A stretch of DNA of 64,000 nt, from assembly GCA_017303795.1 (NCBI GenBank), contig JAFLBR010000015.1, forward strand, positions 1 to 64,000. Reading direction: 5' to 3'. The notes beneath the pieces were generated by a model that did not search any database, was not told the origin of the DNA, and worked only from the letters and a program-made list of their open reading frames with translations. This document shows positions 27,518-36,964 of the stretch, piece after piece; position 1 is the stretch's first letter; each line of letters begins with the position of its first letter. This DNA is from Cytophagales bacterium (lineage in GTDB: Bacteria > Bacteroidota > Bacteroidia > Cytophagales > Cyclobacteriaceae). The translations under genes and the position numbers were made by a program.

Positions 27518-29497
27518 CTACTTCTGCTTCGAAATCTCAAACTCCACCCTGCGGTTCAATTGTTTGTGGTCGTCTGTTATTTCTTGAACTATTGGTTTTG
27601 AGCTACCATATCCAATGGCGTCAATACGAACTGTACCAATCTTAAATTCAGTCACCAGATAATTTTTAATAGCATCGGCTCTTGCCTGCGATAACCTTAA
27701 GTTAGCTTCTTCTTTGCCAGCCGAATCGGTATGGCCAGAGATTTTTAAATGCAGTTCCGGATGGTCAATCAAAAAATTCGCAATTTTATCCAGGTCGGTA
27801 TGCATTTCGGGCAAGATATTGGCCTTTCCATTTTCAAACTCCAATGATTGAAATGCAATCTTGCTTTCAATCGGTTCCGCAATTTTGTTTATCTCTGTTT
27901 CACCATCCATAAAGAAAATCTCTTCAATGCGGAAGAAGTCATCCCCTTGTATAATCAACAGATAGTTACGTTTATTAATCAAGCTAAAATCGAACGTGCC
28001 ATCCTCCCGAATGTATTTGGGTGCAACTTCCACACCTTCATCCAAATCAATCACCGACACAATTCCCTTCACTGGTTTTCCTGCCGGATATTTCAAGCTG
28101 CCTTTAAGTTGTGTAATCGCTAAGGGTTGTGCTTCCATCGGCACCGGAAAAGAATACAGATCCAGATTTTTAATATCCTCTTCGGTTGAGCGTGCGTAGT
28201 ATAAGTTTTTAGATCGCGAGTCAATCGTAAAATAATACTCGCTGCCACCACCGTTTACCAAAGGCCCGGTGTTGTACGGCTCAGTCCAACCGCCTTTGTA
28301 CCAATTCGATTTATAAATATCAAACTCACCAAAGTTGAGCGGATGGCCGTTCGAACTGAAGTACAAAACATTATAGGTATGATGAAAGAACGGACTGACT
28401 TCGCTTTGTATTGTGTTGATGATCGGGCCTGCATTCTGCGCTTTACCCCAAACACCTTTTTTATCTTTTACAGAAAAATAAATATCCGACAGACCAAAAC
28501 TTCCAGCGCGGTTTGAAGCAAAGAACAAGGTATCGCCCGAGTGTGTAAGCGATGGGTGCGAATCCCAACCGGCACTGTTAATATTCGGCCCCAGGTTTTT
28601 AACATCGCCCCACGTGCTATCGGCTTTTAATATGGCTACGTATAAATCGCAGTTACCCAAACCATCTGGCGATTCGCAACGCGCAAAGTAAAGTGACTTA
28701 CCATTTTTACTCAGGCACGCAGACCCTTCATTGTACTTTGTGTTAATACTTTTGAAAGGCTGCGCATCATCCCAGTAATCTTCCGCCTTGCGACTAAAAA
28801 ATAAATCTTCGTTGTAAGTACGATCCATGTTTTCATTTCGCTTGGAGGTAAACAGAATCATATCATCGGTATTACCCACAGTGGGGCCGTAATCTTCCTT
28901 ATCGGAATTAATGTAACCACCCATATTGATCAACACTGATTGTGGCGGGCGCAGTGTATCTATGTCTTTACGATACTCAACCAGTTTGTAATAAAAATCA
29001 AGCGGCACATAGTTTTCTTTTTTGTCCGGATCAATCATTTGTTGCCGCTTATAAATTTCATTGATGTTCAATCCTTGCTGATGATGTTTTAATACAAGTT
29101 TGTAAAGCAACAGGGCTTCACCGGGTGGGCCTTGCGTTTCACTTAATCGCGCAAGCCGCCAGATCATCGCTACATTTTTGCTGAAGTTCTCGATGCCAAA
29201 GTTTTTTACGTAAGCTTTTAGCTCCGCATACATCTGGCCTTCAGCGCCTGGCTTATCGAGCGCCCGGATTTTTTGCAGCTTCGCATTATCCTGATAGAAA
29301 GGAATTTTATTTACGTTCGGAAACCGAAATATGTCAGACTGACTGTAAGAGGAAAGCGTGTCGTTTAATTGCACCACACCGCCTTTCTTGAAACCTTTTT
29401 TATCTTTTTGAGCGTAAACAGGAGTGCCACACGCAATTAACCACACTAAAAGCGCTAATAAACAAGGTTTTGTATTTAGCTTAGGGAAAGGATACAT
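27518..29497 (-). CDS. PD40/OmpA-domain outer-membrane protein
   Basis: 659 residues. A hydrophobic leader (about 12-29) ends with the likely signal peptidase site VYA-Q; Cys23 in the leader could alternatively be lipidated. The central part holds several PD40 beta-propeller strands (GKSLYFARCESPDG, GDTLFFASNRAGSFGLSDIYFS, NVLYFSSNGHP). A short Ig-like region follows, and the C-terminal OmpA peptidoglycan-binding domain (about 545-659) shows LKISGHTDSAGKEEANLRLS and NRRVEFEI. Such proteins tie the outer membrane to peptidoglycan; relatives with this order include PorE-like T9SS components, but the identity with those is not shown here. Confidence 0.88.
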   Translation of the reverse strand: MYPFPKLNTKPCLLALLVWLIACGTPVYAQKDKKGFKKGGVVQLNDTLSSYSQSDIFRFPNVNKIPFYQDNAKLQKIRALDKPGAEGQMYAELKAYVKNFGIENFSKNVAMIWRLARLSETQGPPGEALLLYKLVLKHHQQGLNINEIYKRQQMIDPDKKENYVPLDFYYKLVEYRKDIDTLRPPQSVLINMGGYINSDKEDYGPTVGNTDDMILFTSKRNENMDRTYNEDLFFSRKAEDYWDDAQPFKSINTKYNEGSACLSKNGKSLYFARCESPDGLGNCDLYVAILKADSTWGDVKNLGPNINSAGWDSHPSLTHSGDTLFFASNRAGSFGLSDIYFSVKDKKGVWGKAQNAGPIINTIQSEVSPFFHHTYNVLYFSSNGHPLNFGEFDIYKSNWYKGGWTEPYNTGPLVNGGGSEYYFTIDSRSKNLYYARSTEEDIKNLDLYSFPVPMEAQPLAITQLKGSLKYPAGKPVKGIVSVIDLDEGVEVAPKYIREDGTFDFSLINKRNYLLIIQGDDFFRIEEIFFMDGETEINKIAEPIESKIAFQSLEFENGKANILPEMHTDLDKIANFLIDHPELHLKISGHTDSAGKEEANLRLSQARADAIKNYLVTEFKIGTVRIDAIGYGSSKPIVQEITDDHKQLNRRVEFEISKQK

Positions 29498-29630
29498 CGC
29501 TTAGATCATCGAAAAATCGAACAATTTTAACTCATAACCAAAACGCTGGCATACTGATTGACCTTTTAGCGATCGATCAAATAATAATTGGAGACACCCT
29601 TTTTTTGTGTCAAATTGGCACTGCATGACT

Positions 29631-32087
29631 ATGTTTAAATCTCTCGCAATAACACCCATGGTTCAGGAAGATTCTGATGAAATGATTCAGTTAATTAATC
29701 CTGAGCAGGAGTCGGACTTAAAACCGGAAGATCTTCCTGAAGAATTATCAATACTTCCAATAAAAAATACCGTGCTGTTTCCCGGTGTAGTTATTCCAAT
29801 TACCGTTACGCGCCAGAAGTCTATTCGTTTAATAAAGAAAGCTTATCAGGGCAACCGCATTATTGGTGTAATCGCTCAGAAAAATAAACAAGCTGAAGAG
29901 CCGGGTATTGAAGATTTATATCGGTTTGGTACCGTTGCCCGCATTATAAAAATGCTGGTGCTGCCCGATGGGAATACAACCATCATCATTCAGGGTAAGA
30001 ACCGGTTTCAGATAAACGAATATGTGCAGGAGGAACCGTTTATGACGGCCCGCATTGATTTGCAAGCCGAACTTTTGCTGGACTTAGAAAGCAAAGAAGT
30101 AAAGGCTTTGGTGCAATCGTTAAAAGATGCCGCCACAAAAATTCTGAAACTCAATCCTGAAATTCCACAAGAGGCACAAGTAGCACTTGATAATATTCAG
30201 AGCACGGGTTTCCTCATTCATTTTCTTTCTTCTAACCTGAATGTGGATGTAGCCGATAAACAGAAAATCCTCGAAACGAATAACATCATTGATCGCGGTA
30301 CGCTTTTGTTGCAATACATGCTGAAGGAAATTCAGATGCTGGAGATCAAGCATGAGATTCAGAAAAAAGTACACACGGATATTGATCAGCAACAGCGCGA
30401 TTATTTCTTGCGCCAGCAAATCAGAGTACTGCAAGACGAATTAGGGTACGATGGCCCCGATAAAGAAATTGAAAAACTACGCAAGCGTGGTGGCGAAAAG
30501 AAATGGCCCAAGGCTGCAGCCGATCATTTCAATAAAGAGTTGGATAAATTGCAACGCATTAATCCACAAGCTGCCGAGTTTCCGGTGGCCATGAATTATG
30601 TTGAGTTTATGCTCGACTTGCCGTGGGATGAGTGCACTACGGATGATTTTGATCTGAAGCGTGCGCGTAAAATTCTGGATAAAGATCACTTTGGTTTAGA
30701 GAAAGTAAAAAACCGGATTCTGGAATACCTGGCTGTGTTAAAGTTGAAGCAAGACATGAAAGGCCCCATACTTTGTTTGTATGGCCCACCTGGTGTAGGT
30801 AAAACTTCGCTGGGTAAATCAATTGCCAAATCATTACAGCGTAATTACATCCGCATGTCATTAGGCGGTGTACACGATGAGGCTGAGATTCGCGGGCATC
30901 GCAAAACCTATGTGGGTGCTATGCCCGGAAAAATTTTGCAGAACATCAAAAAATCAAAATCATCGAATCCGGTTTTTATTTTAGATGAGATTGACAAAGT
31001 ACGTTCCGATTTCAGAGGCGATCCGTCTTCTGCGTTGTTGGAAGTATTAGATCCCGAACAAAACAATGCCTTTGGCGATAACTACCTGGAAGTAGAGTAC
31101 GATTTATCGAAAGTACTTTTTATCGCTACCGCCAATTCGTTAGATACCATTCATCCCGCTTTGCGCGATCGCATGGAGATAATTGAACTTACCGGTTATA
31201 CGGTAGAAGAAAAATTACAGATCGCTATAAAGCATTTGGTGCCCAAGCAACTTGCAGAGCATGGCTTGAAAGCGAAGGACATAAAATTCAGCAAAGAAGC
31301 TTTGTTGAAAGTAATTGAAAGTTACACGCGCGAGTCAGGCGTGCGGAATCTGGAACGTAAGATTGGTTCAGTAGTGCGCAGCATTGCCAAGTCGGTGGCT
31401 ATGGAAGAAGCGTTTGAGAAAGAAATTACTCCGGCCCACGTAATAAAAGTTTTGGGTGCCGAAATATTTGATGAAGAACTTTACCAGGGAAATGAAATTG
31501 CTGGTGTGGTAACGGGTTTAGCGTGGACGCAGGTTGGTGGCGATATTCTTTTTGTCGAATCGAGTTTAAGCAGGGGCAAGGGACAGCTTACTATTTCAGG
31601 ACAATTGGGCGATGTAATGAAAGAATCCGCAGTCGCAGCACTTTCGTATCTTAAATCAAATGCCGAAGCGCTGGGTATCGATCATCGATTGTTTCAGCAG
31701 TACGATTTACATATTCACGTGCCTGCTGGTGCGGTGCCTAAAGACGGGCCTTCAGCCGGTATAACCATGCTTACTTCGCTGGCTTCAATTTTTACCCAAC
31801 GTAAAATTAAAAACAAACTTGCTATGACGGGTGAAATAACCTTGCGTGGTAAAGTATTGCCCGTAGGCGGAATCAAAGAAAAAATTCTGGCAGCCAAACG
31901 CAGTGGCATTAAAGAAATTATCCTGAGCGAAAAGAACAAACGCGATATTGATGAAATTGAGAAGACCTACATTAAAGGACTTACTTTTCATTATGTTACT
32001 TCCGTAGAAGAAGTTTTGAAAATCGCTTTGCTGAAAGATAAAGTAGCGAAGCCGGTAGAGTTTGTGTTGCAAGAAACGAAACAGTAG
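29631..32087 (+). CDS. lon: ATP-dependent protease Lon
   Basis: 818 residues from ATG 29631; GTG 29607 and ATG 29658 are other possible starts, and the first residues are variable in this family. The N-terminal substrate domain begins at about 35 ([19 protein letters not shown]). The AAA+ module has Walker [14 protein letters not shown] and Walker [11 protein letters not shown]. The protease domain carries the Ser-Lys dyad: Ser708 in [11 protein letters not shown] and Lys749 in VGGIKEKIL. It degrades damaged and regulatory cytosolic proteins. The next gene is a four-helix-bundle cassette and then hslU, another ATP-dependent protease component. Confidence 0.96.
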   Translation: MFKSLAITPMVQEDSDEMIQLINPEQESDLKPEDLPEELSILPIKNTVLFPGVVIPITVTRQKSIRLIKKAYQGNRIIGVIAQKNKQAEEPGIEDLYRFGTVARIIKMLVLPDGNTTIIIQGKNRFQINEYVQEEPFMTARIDLQAELLLDLESKEVKALVQSLKDAATKILKLNPEIPQEAQVALDNIQSTGFLIHFLSSNLNVDVADKQKILETNNIIDRGTLLLQYMLKEIQMLEIKHEIQKKVHTDIDQQQRDYFLRQQIRVLQDELGYDGPDKEIEKLRKRGGEKKWPKAAADHFNKELDKLQRINPQAAEFPVAMNYVEFMLDLPWDECTTDDFDLKRARKILDKDHFGLEKVKNRILEYLAVLKLKQDMKGPILCLYGPPGVGKTSLGKSIAKSLQRNYIRMSLGGVHDEAEIRGHRKTYVGAMPGKILQNIKKSKSSNPVFILDEIDKVRSDFRGDPSSALLEVLDPEQNNAFGDNYLEVEYDLSKVLFIATANSLDTIHPALRDRMEIIELTGYTVEEKLQIAIKHLVPKQLAEHGLKAKDIKFSKEALLKVIESYTRESGVRNLERKIGSVVRSIAKSVAMEEAFEKEITPAHVIKVLGAEIFDEELYQGNEIAGVVTGLAWTQVGGDILFVESSLSRGKGQLTISGQLGDVMKESAVAALSYLKSNAEALGIDHRLFQQYDLHIHVPAGAVPKDGPSAGITMLTSLASIFTQRKIKNKLAMTGEITLRGKVLPVGGIKEKILAAKRSGIKEIILSEKNKRDIDEIEKTYIKGLTFHYVTSVEEVLKIALLKDKVAKPVEFVLQETKQ

Positions 32088-32112
32088 CCGGTTACCGGTT
32101 GCAAGTTACCGG
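32088..32112. repeat. Left inverted-repeat arm of four-helix-bundle cassette B
   Basis: Starts directly after the lon stop codon and consists of CCGGTTACCGGTTGCAAG-like units. Its reverse complement matches 32540-32562 at about 18 of 23 bases by hand alignment. Confidence 0.7.
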
Positions 32113-32136
32113 TCTTGAAGGATTAAAAGTTAGAGT

Positions 32137-32523
32137 ATGAAAAGTTATAGAGAACTTGATATTTATAATGATTCAAAGCGACATGCCATTGAGATTCACA
32201 AAATGTCTTTGTCGCTTCCAAAATTTGAATTGTACGAAGAAGGTAGCCAGGTTAGGCGTTCAGCCAAAGCTGTTACTTCCGCAATTGTTGAAGGCTATGG
32301 AAGAAAAAGATATAAAGCTGACTTTATCAAACATTTGGTTTATTCCCAGGCAGAATGCGATGAAACAATTCTGCATTTAGATTTTCTACACGAAACCCAA
32401 TCGCTCAAAGATTCCTCAATCTATCACAAATTACATGGTGAATACGATGTATTGAGTAAACGAATAAATAAATTTATTCAATGGGTTGAGTCAAACTGGA
32501 ACGATTTTGACAACTCTAAATAA
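32137..32523 (+). CDS. Four-helix-bundle protein (23S rRNA IVS type)
   Basis: 128 residues. MKSYRELDIYNDSKRHAIEIH, RRSAKAVTSAIVEGYGRKRY and FIKHLVYSQAECDETILHL are typical of the intervening-sequence (TIGR02436-like) family; the N-terminal helix differs from the copy at 23585, so the two are distant paralogues and not a recent duplication. The ATG at 32137 follows a repeat arm by 24 bases. It lies between lon and hslU on the same strand. Function unknown, as for its relative. Confidence 0.88.
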   Translation: MKSYRELDIYNDSKRHAIEIHKMSLSLPKFELYEEGSQVRRSAKAVTSAIVEGYGRKRYKADFIKHLVYSQAECDETILHLDFLHETQSLKDSSIYHKLHGEYDVLSKRINKFIQWVESNWNDFDNSK

Positions 32524-32539
32524 TTCAGGACTAAATCTA

Positions 32540-32562
32540 CTGGCAACCGGCAACTGGTAACC
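32540..32562. repeat. Right inverted-repeat arm of four-helix-bundle cassette B
   Basis: CTGGCAACCGGCAACTGG-like units complementary to the left arm at 32088-32112. A further partial unit (ACCGGCAACAAG, 32584-32595) is found just before the hslU start codon. Confidence 0.7.
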
Positions 32563-32599
32563 AATACAATTTTAAATTTAACGACCGGCAACAAGTAAA

Positions 32600-33991
32600 A
32601 TGGATTCAACCTATCTCACTCCTCAACAAATCGTAAAAGAGCTCGATAAATATATTGTAGGTCAGTACGAAGCAAAACGTAATGTGGCTATTGCGTTGCG
32701 TAATCGTTGGCGCAGAATGAATGTGAAATCGGAATTACAAGGCGAAATTGTTCCCAACAATATTCTCATGATCGGTGCTACTGGTGTTGGTAAAACCGAA
32801 ATCGCCAGAAGGTTGGCAAAGATTGCCGATGCACCGTTTGTAAAAGTGGAGGCGTCTAAATTTACCGAAGTGGGTTATGTGGGGCGCGATGTAGAAAGTA
32901 TGGTGCGCGATCTCGTGGAGCAATCGGTAAACATGGTGAAGGCCCGCAAGAAGGAGGAAGTGAAAGAAAAGGCTGCGCTGGCGGTAGAAGAAATTATTCT
33001 GGATGCCCTCATTCCGCCCATGCGAAGTAAACCTGCTGGCTTTGCAGTTGCAACTGAAGAGAATGGGGAAGTACCTACAACCGATGTGGAGTTGAACGAA
33101 CGCACACGTAATCTTTTTCGCGATAAGATTAAGAATGGTGAACTCGAGGATCGAAAAATTGAAATAAACATTAAAGGAAGTGGCAACCCCGGTGTGGGAA
33201 TGATTGGCGCAGGTATGATGGACGAAGTTTCTATGATGAACCTGCAGGATATGCTAAGCGGTATGATGCCAAAGAAACCTAAGAAGCGCAAAGTAACGGT
33301 TGGCGAGGCGCGTAAAATTTTATTGGAAGAAGAGGCGGCTAAGCTTATTGATATGGATGAGGTTAAAGATGAAGCCATCCGCAGAGCCGAAGATGCCGGA
33401 ATTATTTTTATTGATGAGATTGATAAGATTGCTTCAGGTGCTTCCAAAAAAGGCGGTGGCCCCGATGTAAGTCGCGAAGGTGTGCAACGCGATTTGTTAC
33501 CCATTGTAGAAGGTAGCACGGTAAACACCAAGTATGGTGTAATAAAGACTGATCATGTGTTGTTTGTAGCGGCTGGTGCATTTCACATTTCAAAACCTTC
33601 CGATCTTATTCCCGAATTGCAGGGAAGATTTCCGATTCGGGTGGAACTTACTAATCTCACTAAAGAAGATTTTGTTCGCATTTTAAAAGAACCGAAGAAT
33701 GCCCTTACCAAACAATATCAGGCCTTGTTTGAAGCCGAAGGTGTAAAGGTGGAGTTTGATGATGAGGCTGTGGATGAAATTGCCAAAACTGCTTTCGAGA
33801 TAAATGCTGAAGTTGAAAATATTGGAGCGCGCAGGTTACACACTGTAATGAGCAGGCTGCTGAATGAATTTTTGTTTGATGTGCCCGATAAAATAAAAGC
33901 CGATACTCAAATTGCAATTACCCGGAAACTGGTTCAGGAAAAACTAAGCGGGTTGGTTAAAAACCGAGACCTTAGCGAGTATATTTTGTAA
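32600..33991 (+). CDS. hslU: ATP-dependent protease ATPase subunit HslU
   Basis: 463 residues, normal for HslU. The start LTPQQIVKELDKYIVGQYEAKRNVA region, Walker A GATGVGKTE (about 59-67), an intermediate I-domain (about 115-245) and Walker B IIFIDEIDKIA are present; the C-terminal SEYIL tail is the type that docks into HslV pockets. It unfolds substrates for the HslV peptidase. hslV is not adjacent, which is a less usual arrangement than in proteobacteria. The repeat cassette separates it from lon. Confidence 0.96.
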   Translation: MDSTYLTPQQIVKELDKYIVGQYEAKRNVAIALRNRWRRMNVKSELQGEIVPNNILMIGATGVGKTEIARRLAKIADAPFVKVEASKFTEVGYVGRDVESMVRDLVEQSVNMVKARKKEEVKEKAALAVEEIILDALIPPMRSKPAGFAVATEENGEVPTTDVELNERTRNLFRDKIKNGELEDRKIEINIKGSGNPGVGMIGAGMMDEVSMMNLQDMLSGMMPKKPKKRKVTVGEARKILLEEEAAKLIDMDEVKDEAIRRAEDAGIIFIDEIDKIASGASKKGGGPDVSREGVQRDLLPIVEGSTVNTKYGVIKTDHVLFVAAGAFHISKPSDLIPELQGRFPIRVELTNLTKEDFVRILKEPKNALTKQYQALFEAEGVKVEFDDEAVDEIAKTAFEINAEVENIGARRLHTVMSRLLNEFLFDVPDKIKADTQIAITRKLVQEKLSGLVKNRDLSEYIL

Positions 33992-33993
33992 GC

Positions 33994-35022
33994 ATGAGGG
34001 TTGCGTGCATCGTACTTTTGTTCAGTTGTTCAAACCTGTTGGCGCAACCACATTCAGATTCTCTTCGCAGTAATTATGTGCAACGTTTTCCGGATAAATT
34101 TTTTATCTGGCCGGTTATTAAACAGCGCAGTTTGTTTTTTGATGTCAGCCAGCGTTCTAATCGAACGAATGTATTGAACTATCGCCCGAACAATTCGTTT
34201 GGTGTTGGCCTTGGTTTTTATTTGTTCGAAGTGGCTTTTGAAGTAACTTCCTCTATTCCGTTAAACGAAAAGAGTAGAAATACCTATGGCGAATCGGATG
34301 TGCGCGATCTGCAAATAAACTTTCTGGCTAAAAATTTTGGTGGCGATGTATTCCGGCAGAGTTATTCTGGGTTTTATGTGGCCGATCCCAATCAGTTGGT
34401 TTCAACCGATGACGAGTATGCCAAGCGACCGGATATTGAAATGACTAACACGGGTGTAAACGGGATTTATATTTTTAATCACGAAAAGTTCTCGTTGAGA
34501 TCGGCTTACAATTATTCTGAACGCCAATTGAAAACCGGTGGTTCTTTTGTGGTAACCGGAACGTTAAACACGCTTCGGTTAAAGGCCGACTCAACTATCC
34601 TCGGTTCGCGTTACCGCGATTTTTTTCCGTTGGGTGGTTCGTTCGATCAAATGCATTATACAACTTTTGCACTTGCTCCGGGTTATACCTTTAGTCTGGT
34701 GTATCGTTCATTTTTTCTGAATACTTCTTTGGCGATTGGCCCTGCGCATCATTGGATTTATTACAAACCTGCTGGCGCGCGCGAGCAGTTTGATATTTCT
34801 ATTAACACCTATGCAGACATACGCATGGCATTGGGTTATAACAGCGATCGGTTTTTTGCAGGTATGAGTTACGTTACCCAATCACGCGATATTCGTTTTG
34901 ATGACATCCGGTTTACCAGCAATAGTTCTGTGTTCAGGATTCTGGCGGGCTTTCGCTTTCGCGAAGTTGGAATCTTAAAAAAGCGGGCTGTGGATCTGGT
35001 GCCGTTGGATCTTGTTCATTAA
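33994..35022 (+). CDS. DUF4421-type outer-membrane beta-barrel protein
   Basis: 342 residues. A short signal peptide (residues 1-18, cleavage near LLAQ) precedes a series of alternating strands ending in aromatic residues, as expected of an outer-membrane barrel. The sequence around FPDKFFIWPVIKQRSLFFD and NSFGVGLGFYLFEVAFEV matches the DUF4421 family of Bacteroidota. The start is 2 bases behind hslU. Function unknown. Its end overlaps the stop region of the convergent HxlR gene by 4 bases. Confidence 0.8.
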   Translation: MRVACIVLLFSCSNLLAQPHSDSLRSNYVQRFPDKFFIWPVIKQRSLFFDVSQRSNRTNVLNYRPNNSFGVGLGFYLFEVAFEVTSSIPLNEKSRNTYGESDVRDLQINFLAKNFGGDVFRQSYSGFYVADPNQLVSTDDEYAKRPDIEMTNTGVNGIYIFNHEKFSLRSAYNYSERQLKTGGSFVVTGTLNTLRLKADSTILGSRYRDFFPLGGSFDQMHYTTFALAPGYTFSLVYRSFFLNTSLAIGPAHHWIYYKPAGAREQFDISINTYADIRMALGYNSDRFFAGMSYVTQSRDIRFDDIRFTSNSSVFRILAGFRFREVGILKKRAVDLVPLDLVH

Positions 35023-35426
35023 TCATCCTCGTTCATAATGGTTTTACGATGATTAACACCCCAGTTCACTATGGCATTAATCAAGCTCCGTAACGTTTTG
35101 CCATAAGGTGTTATCGCATAATCCACCGTTATGGGTTTGGTGGGAAGTACCGTGCGTCTAATCAGTCTATTGATTTCCAGGTCTTGCAACTCCTTCGATA
35201 ACATTTTGGCGCCAATACCCTCTACACTGCGCAGCAAATCCATAAACCGCATGTTTCCTTTAAACATCAGTGCGGCCAGAATCTGAATTTTCCATTTGCC
35301 GCTCAGAATTTCCATTACATCGCGTGCAGCCAGTATTTTCTGATTTTGTTCGCTACAGCTGATTTCGGTATGGTGATCTGCGGTAACTTCTTCTGCTGGA
35401 ATCAATACATCATTCATACACTTCAA
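35019..35426 (-). CDS. HxlR-family transcriptional regulator
   Basis: 135 residues. The winged-helix HxlR domain spans about 30-125, with the classic VMEILSGKWKIQILAAL, MRFMDLLRSVEGIGAKMLSKEL and DYAITPYGKTL stretches. Cys24 in the ISCSEQ stretch precedes the domain, the place where redox-sensing members keep a cysteine. ATG 35426 is used; ATG 35417 is also possible. It is divergent from a DoxX-like gene, a common pairing in which the regulator represses its neighbour; two palindromes in the shared spacer are the likely sites. Confidence 0.9.
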   Translation of the reverse strand: MKCMNDVLIPAEEVTADHHTEISCSEQNQKILAARDVMEILSGKWKIQILAALMFKGNMRFMDLLRSVEGIGAKMLSKELQDLEINRLIRRTVLPTKPITVDYAITPYGKTLRSLINAIVNWGVNHRKTIMNEDD

Positions 35427-35459
35427 ATTTCAGTAATAAACCAAAAACATGGACTATTA

Positions 35460-35493
35460 GTTTCCTCAAGGAAACCAGTTTCTAAAAGGAAAC
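35460..35493. promoter_or_regulatory. Tandem palindromic operator for HxlR
   Basis: Two similar 16-base sites: GTTTCC-TCAA-GGAAAC (35460-35475) and GTTTCT-AAAA-GGAAAC (35478-35493), centres 18 bases apart. They lie in the spacer between the divergent HxlR and DoxX-like genes, which fits two dimers bound side by side. Confidence 0.65.
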
Positions 35494-35549
35494 CCATAGC
35501 AATTGTAAACTATCAACACTCCAGATTTGCAGCCACAAAACATTTAAGT

Positions 35550-35903
35550 ATGAAACGAAACAAAATTATCTATTGGGTAGCCACCGGTTTAGTTGCTGCC
35601 GGCATGGCCATGAGTGGTATCATGTACCTGACCACCGAAGAGATGAAGGTTAATTTTACGCAGATCGGGTTTCCTGTTTATTTTATGATGCTGCTGGGCA
35701 TTGCAAAATTATTGGGTGCAATTGCATTGGTGGCACCTCTTCCAATCAATATTAAAGAGTGGACGTATGCGGGCTTTGGGTTTACGTTTATTGGTGCAGC
35801 ATGGACACACCTTTCTACGCAAACCCCGTGGTTTGCACCAGTTGTTTTTTTAGGGTTGTTGATAACATCATACTTTTTTTATAAGAAAGTAAGAGTGATT
35901 TAA
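35550..35903 (+). CDS. DoxX-like membrane protein
   Basis: 117 residues from ATG 35550. The frame is open back to 35346, but that part overlaps the divergent regulator and its operator and is not coding. Four hydrophobic helices with GIMYLTTEEM, FPVYFMMLLGIAKLLGAIAL and WTYAGFGFTFIGAAWTHLS are typical of the DoxX_2 group. Such proteins are induced by electrophile or oxidative stress in several bacteria, often under an HxlR regulator. Function in detail unknown. Confidence 0.88.
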   Translation: MKRNKIIYWVATGLVAAGMAMSGIMYLTTEEMKVNFTQIGFPVYFMMLLGIAKLLGAIALVAPLPINIKEWTYAGFGFTFIGAAWTHLSTQTPWFAPVVFLGLLITSYFFYKKVRVI

Positions 35904-35911
35904 AAATCTTT

Positions 35912-35995
35912 CCCTCACCCCCTTCCCCTCTCCCTGGGGGAGAGGGGTGGCGAGGAACGAGCTTGCCTGCGGCAGGCAGGGACAGGGTGAGGGCT
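35912..35995. repeat. Dispersed GC-rich palindromic repeat, copy 2
   Basis: An 84-base element bounded by CCCTCACCC and its inverse GGGTGAGGG. It contains two palindromes: CCCCTCTCCC with GGGAGAGGGG (35924-35947), shared with 1225-1265, and TGCCTGC-G-GCAGGCA (35964-35978). It extends into the stop codon of truA and fills the whole space between truA and the DoxX-like gene. Confidence 0.75.
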
Positions 35996-36806
35996 AAACT
36001 TTTTTCCAATTTCCATCAGAATAAATCGCATCAAAATTTGTTCGCACCGGTTGTTGCAAGTATGGATAATCAACTTTACTCAAAAACAATCCTTGCGGAT
36101 AAGCCGGATCCCAAATTTGTGGCGTTACTTTCTCAATGAAGTAGCTTTCAAACTCATCCACGCTAAGTGTACCCGCACCAATCTTTATCAGTTTACCCAT
36201 TAGCAGTCGAACCATTCGCCCCAAAAAGCGATCGGCCGAAATCTGAAATCGTAATCGATCACCTGACTCGTTTATAAATAGATTAGCTACTGATACTTTG
36301 CACCGTGTGTGTTCATAGCCATCGGGTGTTTTGCAAAACGCACGGTAGTCATCGTATCGCGTAAGCAAGGCAACGGCTTGCTTCATTTTATCTAACTGTA
36401 AGGTGGTGTTATCCACTTGAGTGCTTACCAGATTTAAGAACGGGTCTTTGTAAGTATGAATAAAATAATCGTACTGGCGCTGTGTAGCATCAAATCGCGC
36501 ATGTTGATTACTTTCCACAGGTATGATCTCATAAATGGCAAGATCGGGTGGCAACACTTTGTTTAATCGAAACAACAAATCAAAATCCCAGCGCGTAACA
36601 ATATCAGTATGAAAATAAAATTGGCTGGCGTGCACATGCGTATCGGTACGACCGCAGCCCATAATGCTCACAGGCTCTTTCAGAATTTCGCTTAGCGCAG
36701 ATTCAATTACTTCCTGAATACTAGGAGCATTAGCTTGCCGCTGCCAGCCGTGGTAGCCAGTACCCAGAAAAGCCATGTGGAAAAAGTAGCGAGTGGAGGT
36801 TGGCAC
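35994..36806 (-). CDS. truA: tRNA pseudouridine(38-40) synthase
   Basis: 270 residues. The start is GTG at 36806; an internal ATG (36776) would remove the first beta strand (RYFFHMAFLG), so GTG is preferred. The catalytic Asp55 lies in GCGRTDTHVHA, and GWQRQ and DYRAFCKTPDG are typical. It makes pseudouridine at positions 38-40 of the tRNA anticodon arm. Its stop codon overlaps a palindromic repeat that could act as terminator. Confidence 0.94.
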   Translation of the reverse strand: MPTSTRYFFHMAFLGTGYHGWQRQANAPSIQEVIESALSEILKEPVSIMGCGRTDTHVHASQFYFHTDIVTRWDFDLLFRLNKVLPPDLAIYEIIPVESNQHARFDATQRQYDYFIHTYKDPFLNLVSTQVDNTTLQLDKMKQAVALLTRYDDYRAFCKTPDGYEHTRCKVSVANLFINESGDRLRFQISADRFLGRMVRLLMGKLIKIGAGTLSVDEFESYFIEKVTPQIWDPAYPQGLFLSKVDYPYLQQPVRTNFDAIYSDGNWKKV

Positions 36807-36964
36807 TTAAGTATTTGGAATTAAAAATTTAATAAACAATTCTAACGACAAACCAACGTGGGTTTCTCCGTATTAAATACTTGGTTTTCCCCGTTGCGCA
36901 AGATATGCCTTTTGATTCTATGTTTGAAGAATGCTATTGCGGCCCATATTCTAAAAATGCCTAA

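Noticed and set aside
23585-32523. Diversity-generating retroelement (Avd-like genes)
   Set aside because: The two four-helix-bundle proteins resemble Avd, but no reverse transcriptase, template repeat or variable repeat was seen.
32875-33531. 218-codon open frame antisense to hslU
   Set aside because: It is rich in Ser, Ile, Pro and Arg, typical of the reverse frame of a charged protein, and hslU is certain on the other strand.
35346-35549. N-terminal extension of the DoxX-like gene
   Set aside because: It overlaps the divergent regulator and its operator; the sequence from ATG 35550 alone matches the family.
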